Below, one piece after another: positions 13,642 through 22,862 of a DNA stretch of 64,000 bases (positions are counted from its first letter, which is position 1; every line of letters begins with the position of its first letter). The stretch spans positions 10,173,279 through 10,237,278 of the forward strand of contig JAQFVV010012418.1 in assembly GCA_028023455.1 (NCBI GenBank). The letters are read 5' to 3'. Below the pieces are notes generated by a model that saw only the letters and a list, made by a program, of their open reading frames with translations, ran no database searches and was not told the origin of the DNA. Source of the DNA: Epiperipatus broadwayi. Lineage: Eukaryota > Onychophora > Udeonychophora > Euonychophora > Peripatidae. Both the position numbers and the translations under genes were made by a program.

Positions 13642-16011
13642 TCAACCATTATCAATCCACTGCAGGATTAAGGTCTCTCCAAGTTTAATCCATCTTCTCT
13701 GATCTTTAGCTTCTCTTCTCCACATCACCCCTGCACACTTTCTTATTTCATCCATCCATCTCACATGTGGTCTCTTTCTGGGTCTTTTACAATCTCTTGG
13801 AATCCAGTTTAAAATTTCAATTGTCCATCTATTATCATCTCTTCTAACAATATGTCCAGCCCAACTCCACTTCAATCTTTTAATTTTTTCAATGAGGTCA
13901 GTAACACCTGTTTGTTCTCTTACCCATACATTGCGTTTATGATCTCTTCTTGTTACTCCCAACATACATCTCTCCATACTTCTTTGAGTGGTCTGAAGTC
14001 TCTGAATTGCTCTTCTATTAAGTGTCCAAGTCTCAGATCCATAAGTAAGAACTGGTAAAACACATTTGTTAAAAACCTTCCTTTTCAAACACATAGGCAT
14101 ATTTCCTTTTAGTATCAAGTTATTTCTACCAAAAGCACTCCAACCAAGTTTAATTCTATGATTAATTTCCTCCATTATGTTTCCATCTGTATTAATAATC
14201 TGACCAAGGTATTTGTAACTGTTAACTTCTTCTAATTCATCATAATCAATCTTTATTTTCATATTTTGAGCAAATCGATTAAACATTACTTTAGTCTTTT
14301 TAACATTTATCTTTAGTCCTACTTTCCTACTTTCATCTGATAATTCCTGCAACATTTCCTGCAGATCTGAAGCATTATTTGCAAAAACAACTACATCATC
14401 TGCGAAATCTAAATGACTTAAATAATCACCATTTACTTTCACTCCTTTAGTTTCCCATTTTAATCCACAAAATACTTCATGCAGCACTGCTGTAAAAAGT
14501 TTTGGAGATATGGAGTCACCTTGTCTTACACCTTTCTCAATGTTGACTTTCCCAGTGTCATTATGTAATCTAATTGTTGCTGTTGCATTTTTATAAATAT
14601 TCTTTAAAATATGACAATATCCTGGATCTATACCTTGATGATCTAATGCTTTAATCACTGAAGAAATGTTTATAGAATCAAATGCCTTTTCATAATCTAC
14701 AAATCCTAAGCATAATGGCAACTCATATTCATTTGTCCTTTCTATAACTTCTCTCAATACCTGGATATGATCTACTGTACTAAAACCACTTTTAAATCCA
14801 GCTTGTTCTCTTGGTTGGTGGAAATCCAATGTTCTCTGTAGACGAGTAGTAATTATCTTGGTAAAAATTTTATATAAAACTGATAAAAGGCTGATAGGTC
14901 TGTAATTTCTAATATCTTCTTTATCACCTTTTTTAAATATTAATATTATTACTGCATTCTTCCAATCATCCGGTACATCTTTATCATTTAGACATTTGGT
15001 ATATAACTTTGCTAAAATTTTTTCTATTTCTTCACCTGCTTCTTTTAATATATCAATTATAATTCCATCATTACCTGGAGCCTTTCCTTTCTTCATACAT
15101 TTAATTGCATGTCTCACTTCTTCATTTAAAATTCTGGGCAATTTGGAAGATGTAATAGATATAGGAGGTACTTGTTCTTTATTACTATATAATTCTTGAT
15201 AAAAATCTTCTACCAATTTCATGATGTCATCTCTCCTTTTAGTAATAATTCCATCTTTTTTTCTTATTGCAGATATAAATTTCCTACCAATACCAAAATG
15301 TTGTTTTACATTCTTAAGACTTTTATTTTCTTCTACAGCTTTCCTTGCTAGTTCACGGTTATACTTTCTTATATCATTTTCAACTCTTTTCTGCACCATT
15401 TTACAAAATTCGAGATATTCAATTTTTTTTAATGCATCATTTTTGTATATCTTCATATTCCTTCTTTTCTTCATAAATCCTCTAGTCTCAGTAGAAATTT
15501 TATTGGTCAATTGCTGTTTCTTTCTACCAGCTATCTTTGTTGCAGTTTTCAAAAGTGTATCAGTTATTTTCATATTAATTTCATTCAAATCTGAATCATG
15601 TTCAAAATCTACTAATACTTGAAACCGATTTGTAAGTTCTAATTTAAATTCATTAGAATGTTTCTGAAGATTAGGAATATCAACTGTAAATATTGTTTTT
15701 CTTAATAATTTTTGTCTCTCTAGTTTTACATTAACACGTATCTTACACCTTACTAATCGATGATCACTTCCTGTGTTAAATTTATTAAGAACATTACAAT
15801 CTTGAAATATGTATTTCCTGTTAGTCAAAATATAATCCAATTCTGCTGTACCTTCATTTGGATGCTTCCATGTCCATTTCCTTTTAACATTTTTCTCAAA
15901 AAAAGAATTCATAATATAAAGTTTTTCTTTTTCTGCAAACTCCACAAGTCTATGTCCTCTCTCATTTCTATTACCATAACCAAAATTACCCACAGCACTT
16001 TCATCTTTCAT
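13642..16011 (-). CDS. RTE LINE ORF, main part: endonuclease end plus reverse transcriptase
   Basis: This 789-residue frame continues the endonuclease with ELDYILTNR and SDHRLVRCKI (catalytic His), then has a basic linker of about 130 residues. The reverse transcriptase follows: AFDSINISSVIKAL, the GVRQGDSISPKLF loop and the catalytic LDFADDVVVFANN, all intact. After the RT comes the C-terminal segment usual in this family (RSMERCMLGVTRRDHKRN, GHIVRRDDNRWT, RPHVRWMDEI). Together with the upstream part the protein would be about 985 residues, the normal size for RTE elements. The stop codon merges into the TGA tail. The function is reverse transcription of its own RNA at a nicked target site in the nucleus. 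Confidence 0.9.
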   Translation of the reverse strand: MKDESAVGNFGYGNRNERGHRLVEFAEKEKLYIMNSFFEKNVKRKWTWKHPNEGTAELDYILTNRKYIFQDCNVLNKFNTGSDHRLVRCKIRVNVKLERQKLLRKTIFTVDIPNLQKHSNEFKLELTNRFQVLVDFEHDSDLNEINMKITDTLLKTATKIAGRKKQQLTNKISTETRGFMKKRRNMKIYKNDALKKIEYLEFCKMVQKRVENDIRKYNRELARKAVEENKSLKNVKQHFGIGRKFISAIRKKDGIITKRRDDIMKLVEDFYQELYSNKEQVPPISITSSKLPRILNEEVRHAIKCMKKGKAPGNDGIIIDILKEAGEEIEKILAKLYTKCLNDKDVPDDWKNAVIILIFKKGDKEDIRNYRPISLLSVLYKIFTKIITTRLQRTLDFHQPREQAGFKSGFSTVDHIQVLREVIERTNEYELPLCLGFVDYEKAFDSINISSVIKALDHQGIDPGYCHILKNIYKNATATIRLHNDTGKVNIEKGVRQGDSISPKLFTAVLHEVFCGLKWETKGVKVNGDYLSHLDFADDVVVFANNASDLQEMLQELSDESRKVGLKINVKKTKVMFNRFAQNMKIKIDYDELEEVNSYKYLGQIINTDGNIMEEINHRIKLGWSAFGRNNLILKGNMPMCLKRKVFNKCVLPVLTYGSETWTLNRRAIQRLQTTQRSMERCMLGVTRRDHKRNVWVREQTGVTDLIEKIKRLKWSWAGHIVRRDDNRWTIEILNWIPRDCKRPRKRPHVRWMDEIRKCAGVMWRREAKDQRRWIKLGETLILQWIDNG

Positions 16012-16601
16012 TTTTTTTTACCAATTCTAGCATTAAAGTCTCCCATAACAATTTTAAAATGGTGTTTACTCTGATCAAAAGCCTTTTGTACATCCATATA
16101 AAAATCTTCTACTACTTCATCACTATGAGAACTTGTTGGGGCATAAACCTGAATTATCTGCATTTGGTATCTGCTATTAAGTTGTATAACTAATCTTGCC
16201 ACTCTGTCCAATACACCATCAATCTCCACAATATTGTTCTTCCACTTTTTATTTATAATGAATCCTACTCCACTTGTATTTCCAATATTTGTGCCTTTAT
16301 AATAGAGTATATGTCCACTTTTTAAATCAATTGTCTCTTCACCTTTTCTTCTAACTTCACAAAGTCCAATAATGTCCCATTTAATATAAGAGAGTTCTTC
16401 TTCTAATTCTTGCAATCTTCCTTCACTTGAAAGTGATCTGCAGTTGTAAGTACCTAAATAAAAAGTCGTCATCAAATGGCAGCCTGGGTCCACAATCAGG
16501 GGATTCTTAGCACCCTCCGCCTTCGGCCACCAACCGCTGCCTTGGTTGGTGACTTTACAGCCTCCTGGGAATAAGGGCCATGCTTTATTTTTGTCTGTCA
16601 T
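16008..16601 (-). CDS. RTE LINE ORF, N-terminal part: APE-type endonuclease
   Basis: This is the 5' part of the single RTE polyprotein. It carries the start of an exonuclease-endonuclease-phosphatase fold, which nicks target DNA to prime reverse transcription. Visible motifs are GTYNCRSL (metal-site Asn), GLCEVRR (catalytic Glu), the loop VYAPTSSHSDE and GDFNARIG (Asp and Asn of the active site). The frame stops at TGA within a run of nine A residues (plus strand 16011-16019), and the rest of the endonuclease continues in another frame from the ATG at 16011. A change of one A in this run would account for the break, so it is either a real mutation or a sequencing or assembly error. I chose the ATG at 16601 as the longest frame; the leading 40 residues look atypical and the true start could be the Met just before the TFYLGTYNC segment. 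Confidence 0.85.
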   Translation of the reverse strand: MTDKNKAWPLFPGGCKVTNQGSGWWPKAEGAKNPLIVDPGCHLMTTFYLGTYNCRSLSSEGRLQELEEELSYIKWDIIGLCEVRRKGEETIDLKSGHILYYKGTNIGNTSGVGFIINKKWKNNIVEIDGVLDRVARLVIQLNSRYQMQIIQVYAPTSSHSDEVVEDFYMDVQKAFDQSKHHFKIVMGDFNARIGKKK

Positions 16602-16960
16602 AATTGTATATATGTATTGGGAAAATATTTATCCTTTACACAAACATTCATTCTGCCTTATCAGGCACTGAGAAGAAAGACCATGGTGTTTCTTGATCTT
16701 AAACTCAGAGGTAAAAAGCCAATAAACTCACCATACTGGCTAATGCGTGTTGGTGAGCAGCCCATCCATGTTCGTATACTATATGAATAATCACATAGTA
16801 ATAACAGCTGCAATGACAAGAACGTATGGAGTGGACATTAGGAATTTGCCCTGCTCTGTTCCTTTAAGGCCTCCAAGAGGAATCAAAGGGTCTCCTTTCA
16901 GTTAATAGCAAAACTCTTGTACTATCATGATTTTATTTTTGCCATTGAAATTGTTATTTG

Positions 16961-18601
16961 TTCTGAGAAACATCATCTTTTTTCTGTTGCAATTTATCTG
17001 ACTGGATGGTTTTGATGTATAGGTCTGTTTTTTTCTGTGCTTTGCCAGTATTGCACGGTGTAAAACAAATAAATATTTATTCAGAAATTAAAATTGTATA
17101 TTTGGGCCTCAATAAGTAATATACATCACTTCTAGTATTTATTTCATCACTGGATTGGTAAGACATGCTTAGCATTTAGATAGTCTTATTGTCAGGACAA
17201 CATTATTGTATGATTGTTATGTAATTGTGTAAAAGTTCTTGCAAGCTAATATTAAAAAAAAACCATTAGTCAGACAAACGTAATAATAGTCAATTATTAT
17301 TAAACTTTTAAAACCATTTCTCCTATGCAATAAATTGTATAGCATAATGTCTGAATAGTATGCTTTGAAATATTGTAGATTTCCAAAATTGTTATTTATT
17401 TAATTGTCTTTATTGTCAAAATAAATGTTGTTTTTATTGTTAAGTATTTCCTGCTGTATTTATATGATCATTAACACATATTATCTAGAAATGTTGACAT
17501 TATAAAAGTTATTAATTAATTATATTTATCTTGGATATTAAGAATACATGAACACAAAATTGAATATTGTAATCACTTTTGGTCAAATGGTCTGCGGATG
17601 TTAAGAAAACATCTAAGAAATAAATTCATTTTCATAATTTTAAATGAGCACTTTAGTCAATTGTATTTATAAAAAGATTGCTTTTGTGAAAAATTATTAT
17701 TTGCTTTATTCAGAAGATTATAGTTCATTAAATGATCAAATTATTTATCTTAGATTCATAAAGAAAGATTTAGTAGGAATTATTAGTAGGGTATACTGAG
17801 TGTCCATAAAATCTCTTATCCACTTATTATGCCTGAATGCAATCCTGTCATTTTTTTTATTCCAAGTTAAAAAATTTCATGTATTTATTTTAATTAAAAT
17901 ATTTTCATTTTAAATTTATTATTAATATTATTGCCAGATAGGTAAACATCATCTTATGGGTGAAAGTATGTCTTCTCATATTTCTACTAGGATTCCCTTC
18001 ATTGCCCAATAATTCTTAAATGAAAGAAAAGAGTACATTTTTAATATTATAAATATTTAATTAAAAAAAACCCTGACATTTTAATATTACATAAGTGAAT
18101 ATTAAAGAAGTTTTTCTGCAAAAGAAATTATCTAATAAGCAACGTGCACAAAATATAAGCAAACCTATTATTCTTAATCAAAAGAGTTGATATGTGGATC
18201 TGATCATAGCAATGAGATGCTGATGATAGTTATTATATGTGTTGTAATGTGGGGGGGGTTGTGAAAGAGAATTTAATATAACCATGATGTACATTTTAAA
18301 TATTAAGAGCATAATTTGTAAGAGAGAGTATGATAGTTAACTCTTCTCTTAAAACTTATTAAATGTTACATATTATATTGATAATATTTATTTATTGCTA
18401 TTCATACCAATAGGACTCTTTGTACTTAATTATACACCATGCAATAAAATCCCTCCGAGCTTAGCTTGCAGTGTTTATTTGTTATTTTGGCACTTATTAT
18501 TTATTTTGGTTTTCTATCAGTTGTAATGTACCAACCAATCGTCTTGAAGAAGTGTTGTGATTATTATTATAAATATTCTTTTCAGGTTATTATATATATA
18601 T
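16961..18601. other. AT-rich stretch without a gene
   Basis: No recognised coding sequence. A G run lies at about 18252-18259 and a TA tract at about 18590-18610 adjoins the PLE repeat. Confidence 0.5.
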
Positions 18602-18770
18602 ATATATATAAATTAATAGTAAATGCAATATTATAGTCTAAATTCTTTTGTAGCACTTTCGATTGCGTGGTAATCCTCATCAGCTTTAACTGAATTTCAA
18701 ATTTTTTAAACTTAATGTTACATATATTTCCATAAGTGGTGTATGGCCATATTTGCAACTTGCCTATTAA
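18602..18770 (-). repeat. PLE1 pLTR, 3' copy in element orientation
   Basis: It aligns with 21092-21260 over 169 bases with about 90 percent identity by eye. It contains a hammerhead-like core with intact conserved bases. Confidence 0.88.
18645..18690 (-). ncRNA. Candidate minimal hammerhead ribozyme in PLE1 pLTR
   Basis: On the - strand the conserved core is present in order: CTGATGA (18683-18677), a helix II of GATT/AATC with a 7-base loop, GAAA (18660-18657), a very short helix III region GTGC, and a CTA triplet of the NUH type at 18653-18651. Helix I is poorly paired near the core, with a further AATTC/GAATT match outside. PLE hammerheads are known to be minimal, often with short helix III, and may act as dimers. 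Activity is not shown by the sequence. Confidence 0.55.
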
Positions 18771-18799
18771 TAACATCATTCTTATATTTATCAACTAAT

Positions 18800-19080
18800 A
18801 TTGCCTCTTTAATTTTCCTCTTTTTATGATTTATTCTTCCATTAATATTTTTATTTCATTACTATTAAATGTAAATTTATAATTACAAGTTGTTTCATGG
18901 TCAAAGAATACTGAAGCTGTATTAAATTGACTATTTATGTTATTTTTAATTCGATTATATAATAATTGATGCTCCTTCAATTTTTTTTTCTACAGAACAT
19001 CTCAATTCACCGATATAAATTTTCTGACATCCACATCAAATCTTATAAATTATATTACTTCTTTGCAATTTAGGAATTAT
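18800..19080 (-). pseudogene. PLE1 GIY-YIG endonuclease domain, broken
   Basis: Reading the - strand from 19080, the frame gives IIYKI, a stop, CGCQKIYIGE and later FFDHETTCNYKF, with a frameshift in the A run between them. The pattern (Y..I, Cys pair, YIG, then a His-containing DH segment and a Glu near NSNEIKIL) is that of the GIY-YIG nuclease at the C terminus of PLE proteins, which is thought to cut the target DNA. The stop in the first strand and the frameshift make this copy non-functional. Confidence 0.75.
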
Positions 19081-21118
19081 ACTCTTAGAATTATTAATCA
19101 ATCAATTAACATTTGGAGGAACACAAAATGAAATATTATACTTTTTTAAAAATATATTCTTAATTAATTTAGACTGCATATTATTTATAAACGGCATAGA
19201 TATCCATTTGTTATTATCTAAAGTAACACTGCAAACAGTTTTCTTATTATTAAATGAATTTACTGTATGCAAGATTTGGTTTTTATCATAACCAACCTTT
19301 AAAAGTTCATTAGCAAAGAGTTCAATATTTAAAATTTATCACTCTTATATTTACATAATTTGTCATTGCAATACAAAAATGATTTCAGACTTGCCATTTT
19401 ATGTATCATTGGAACACATGATTTAAAATGAATATATCCTCTTTCTCTAATAGGTTTAAAAATTAATGTATAATTTAAATCAGTAGCATCTCTAAATATT
19501 TGTAAATCCAAAAAATTTATTTTTCTATTTTGTTCATTCTTAATAGTCCATTTTAAATTGTTTAAATTATTCAGATTATATAAAAAAAACATCAATAATG
19601 TCTTTAGTACCACAAAAAAAAAACATCATCAACATATCTATTATAAATTTTAATATCTTCAAAATTATAAGAATTAAATATATCTTCATATTTCGACAAT
19701 GTAAAATTACAAATTTGTGCTACCATAATAGGTAATCCCATTGGCCATCCTTTACCCATTTTATAAAACCTATCATTATATGTTGCAATAATATTATCAC
19801 TTATAAATTTTAGTGATTCAATAATAAAATTTATTAAATGTTTATTTACAGACATATTAATTAGTTCAATTTCAATTAAATTTATAAATTCAAGATGATC
19901 AATTGATCCATATAATTCTGTTACATCCAATGAAGCCAACAGATCATTATCATTTATTTTTATATTTTTAATTTTATCAAAAAATTCATAAGAAGATGCA
20001 ATTGCATATATTCCAAAACCCAATATATCTTCCATCAATTTACCAGTACATTTAGCTGTTTTATACATAAATGATCCACAAAAATCAATCATCAGTCTAA
20101 GAGGATTTCCTAATCTTTGAAATTTAATGTTAGCAAATATTCTTGGGTATATAGATGTAGATGGATATATATCATAAAATGACTTTTAGCCTTCTTTAAA
20201 ATACTATTTATAAATTTCACACGTTGTCCCCCCATGTTATAACTATCAATAATATCAAATCCCAATTTACTCATTTGTGTTTCAATTTTATTATTATATG
20301 CATCTTTTTTAATAAATCACATACGTAAACCTTTGTCATCTTTCAAACATATATTTAGTTCAGTTCTAAGAAGATTTTTAAATTCAGAAATAGTATAATT
20401 CCATGATTTATTAGTTTTTATTTTATATTTAGAAATCTCCTTAATAATATTACTACAATCTTGTAAATTCATATTATCATCAAAAACGTTCTGCACTGAT
20501 GCAATCAATTCCATATTATCTTTCCATACACTTCCTACATACTTTGAACCATATTTTAATACATATTTTTGAGTAAAACTAATTTTTTCATCTGTTAAAT
20601 TCACGTAATTATCATCACCATAACTATTTGGATAATACACATTATATAAAAAGTCAATTTTTTTTATCAAATTTCTTAATCCAATTTTGTCGACACTTTT
20701 TAAATCCAACTTGACAATGTATATAAAATGCATTCCATTGATCCCATTCATTCATATTTATTAAAAGTTCAATAGCCATTAAATATTTTTTAATGTCATA
20801 AATTTCTTTTTTACATTGCCTTATTATATTATCCAAAATAATTGCGCTAATTTTAAACATATTATTTGAGGAAAATCTGAGACATCTATTCAAACGAATA
20901 TTACAGCATTTAGGAAAAACACAAAACATTTTACACTTTTTAAAAAAGTATAATCGGCAACTTTCACGAATCAACTTCTTGCTTTGTTTCCGCCATTCTT
21001 TAATTAACCAGAATTTACTCAAGAATGAAAATTCTATAATGATAATAAATTCAATATATAAATGTAAAATACAATACTCGTTATAAAAAAAATATATATA
21101 AATTAACGGTAAATGCAA
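19081..21118 (-). pseudogene. PLE1 reverse transcriptase, broken by frameshifts
   Basis: The protein is spread over several frames. The N-terminal part (21118 to about 20310) is a PLE-type leader, shifted near 20700. The RT core lies at 20150-19600 and includes YPRIFANIKFQRLGNPLR (equivalent to the usual PKIHKP-type motif), LLASLDVTELYGSIDH (motif A, catalytic Asp), KGWPMGLPIMVAQ (motif B) and IYNRYVDDVFFLWY (motif C, catalytic DD). After a frameshift at about 19610 comes NRKINFLDLQIF, FKPI and SCVPMIHKMASLKS, the thumb region, leading into the GIY-YIG domain. The catalytic aspartates remain, but four or more frame breaks prevent a full protein. Confidence 0.82.
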
Positions 21119-21260
21119 TATTATAGTCTAAATTCTTTTGTAGCGCTTTCGATTATGTGGTAATCCTTGTCAGCCTTAACTGAATTTCAAATTTTTTAAA
21201 CTTAATGTTACATATATTTCCATAAGCTAGGTATGATTGTATTTGCAACTTGCCTACTAA
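21092..21260 (-). repeat. PLE1 pLTR, 5' copy in element orientation
   Basis: Partner of 18602-18770. The hammerhead-like core here reads CTGACAA (21173-21167) instead of CTGANGA, then the GATT/AATC helix, GAAA and the palindromic AGCGCT. The change of the invariant G would be expected to inactivate self-cleavage. Confidence 0.88.
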
Positions 21261-21612
21261 ATGTTCCATGTATATAAGTAGTAAAACTGTATCGTATGTA
21301 AAAAGATAATGGGAAGTGAGATTGACTTTTCTTATATAATATTTCCTACGAACTGAATGAGTCAGAATTGTAACTATAAATAATAGATCAATAATAAATT
21401 TCTCATTTCTGGCTAGCTAAACTAATAAATGATAAAACATATTTATATATGACTCTTTTATTACATATGTGTGTATTTAAAAAAAATATACATCAAAATC
21501 AAAGAAGCATTTTATTGATCTCAAAATATAATTAAAATAAGCGAACAAATAATAATCCTAAAGTTTCTTTTAATTTAAATATCATTCTTTCCCATTTTAT
21601 ATTAAGAATGTT
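21261..21612. other. Short non-coding spacer
   Basis: AT-rich, with no feature seen between PLE1 and the foldback element. Confidence 0.5.
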
Positions 21613-21779
21613 AATAATATTTAAACAGCATTAAATTGTTGCACATGCGCTTTGGATTTTGAATATAAAATGAATGAATACTAACACTTCAACCACATGA
21701 TAAAGTGTTAGTATTTATTCATTTTATATTTAAAATCCAAAGCGCATGTGCAACAGTTTAATGCTGTTTAAATATTATT
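21613..21779. mobile_element. Foldback (hairpin) element with 77-bp arms
   Basis: The two arms (21613-21689 and 21703-21779) are reverse complements with only a few mismatches, separated by 13 bases. The arms include GCACATGCGCTTTGGATTTT. The structure is that of a miniature foldback DNA element. No coding capacity is present and I could not identify a target duplication. Confidence 0.8.
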
Positions 21780-21931
21780 GTTTATAAAAAACATTGCGCT
21801 ATATAAAGTAATTGACTTATTAAAAATGTTATAAAAATTAAGAGCAATTTAATATGTTAGGCAAAAGAAAATATTAGTATATGCTTATTTAATATCTCAG
21901 GGTAAATATAAAAATGCCATAGAAAATATAA

Positions 21932-22270
21932 TACATCACATGATCACTATTTCTTATGCTTGCTCATAACTGTTATTAAAACAGGCAGAACTCTCCATAT
22001 AGTAATGTCACTCAGTGCAAGCCAGAGTAATCAATGGATGCCAGAAGACTTGTGCATAAAATTCCTAACTAGTGCCTACTCATCCAATATCCCCAGACTA
22101 GTTTCTAGTTTGTGACTTTTGTCAGTGAGGTGCCTTGGATATGAGAGCACTGCATCTAGATCTTAGGATCTAATGCAATCCTCAAGCAGCCACCTTTTAT
22201 CTCTACTTAACTAAAAAACTATGAGAATAAAATTGAAAACAATAATATTTTTAATCCAAGCTCACCATAC
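21932..22270 (-). repeat. Dispersed repeat family R1, copy in reverse orientation
   Basis: It starts ACATGATCAC..TTTCTTATGCTTGCTCATA, as does the copy at 22304. It runs through the shared GCCAGAGTAATCAATG and CTAGTGCCTACTCATCCAATAT blocks to CACCTTTTATCTCTACTTAA and ATTTTTAATCCAAGCTC. It is the most complete R1 copy (about 340 bases). No coding frame is visible. Confidence 0.85.
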
Positions 22271-22303
22271 CCATCACTATCCTATTAGGTAGGATTGGTG
22301 TAA

Positions 22304-22577
22304 ACCATTAAACATTACATGATCACCATTTCTTATGCTTGCTCATAATTGTTATTTAAACAGGCAAAACTCTCCATACAGTAGTGCCACTCAGTGCAAG
22401 CCAGAGTAATCAATGAATACCATAAGGCTTGTGCATAAAATCCCTTTCTAGTGCCTACTCATCCAATATCCTCAGAACAGTTTCTAGCTTGTGGATTTCA
22501 TCAGTGAGGAACCTTGGATCTGAGAGCACTGCATCTAGATCTTAGGATCTCATGCAACCCTGACTATATACGCTAAT
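22304..22577 (-). repeat. Dispersed repeat family R1, truncated reverse copy
   Basis: It repeats the first 250 bases of the copy at 21932 at about 90 percent identity by eye and then stops. It meets the oppositely oriented copy at about 22577, so the two form a long inverted repeat. Confidence 0.85.
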
Positions 22578-22862
22578 GAGCTTGGATTGAAAATATTATT
22601 GTGTTTTTAATTTTATTCTCATAGTTTTGTAGTTGAGTAGAGATAAAAGGTGGTTTCTGGAGAGGTGCATTAGATCTTGAGATCTAGGTACAGTGCTCTC
22701 AGATCCAAGGCTCTTCATTGATGAAAGCCACAAGCTAAAAACTAGCCTGGAGATAATGGATGAGTAGGCACTAGATAGAGATTTTATGCACAAGACTTCT
22801 GGAATCCATTGATTACTCTGGCTTGGACTGAGTGGCATTACTGTATGAGAGTTTTGCCTAAT
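22578..22862 (+). repeat. Dispersed repeat family R1, forward copy
   Basis: It reads GAGCTTGGATTGAAAATATT to AGAGTTTTGCC, the reverse complement of the 21932 copy, minus its last 65 bases or so. The 80-codon open frame on the - strand here lies entirely inside the repeat and resembles no protein. Confidence 0.85.

Larger units (their letters stand above)
13627..16960 (-). mobile_element. Nearly intact RTE-clade LINE retrotransposon
   Basis: The element reads on the - strand. It begins with roughly 350 bases of less AT-rich leader upstream of 16601, whose exact 5' edge I cannot fix. It continues through an APE endonuclease and a reverse transcriptase, and ends at 13627 in a TGA trinucleotide run only a few bases after the stop codon. 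A very short 3' UTR ending in a microsatellite is typical of the RTE/BovB group. I looked for a target duplication around 13600-13626 and 16600-17100 and found none I trust. Apart from one homopolymer frameshift the coding frame is open over almost 3 kb, so this is a young copy compared with 6680-8470 and 13402-13510. Confidence 0.88.
18602..21260 (-). mobile_element. Penelope-like retroelement PLE1 with terminal direct repeats
   Basis: The element reads on the - strand. A 169-bp direct repeat (pLTR) lies at each end. Between them are an RT of the Penelope type and a C-terminal GIY-YIG endonuclease, the hallmark arrangement of PLEs. The core is broken by several frameshifts and stops. The insertion abuts TA tracts at both ends, so a target duplication cannot be read. 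The pLTRs hold hammerhead-ribozyme-like motifs, known from PLEs of many animals. Confidence 0.85.

Noticed and set aside
15221-16074. Frames of 104 to 133 codons on the + strand opposite the RTE gene
   Set aside because: They are antisense shadows of the RTE coding sequence with hydrophobic, low-complexity translations.
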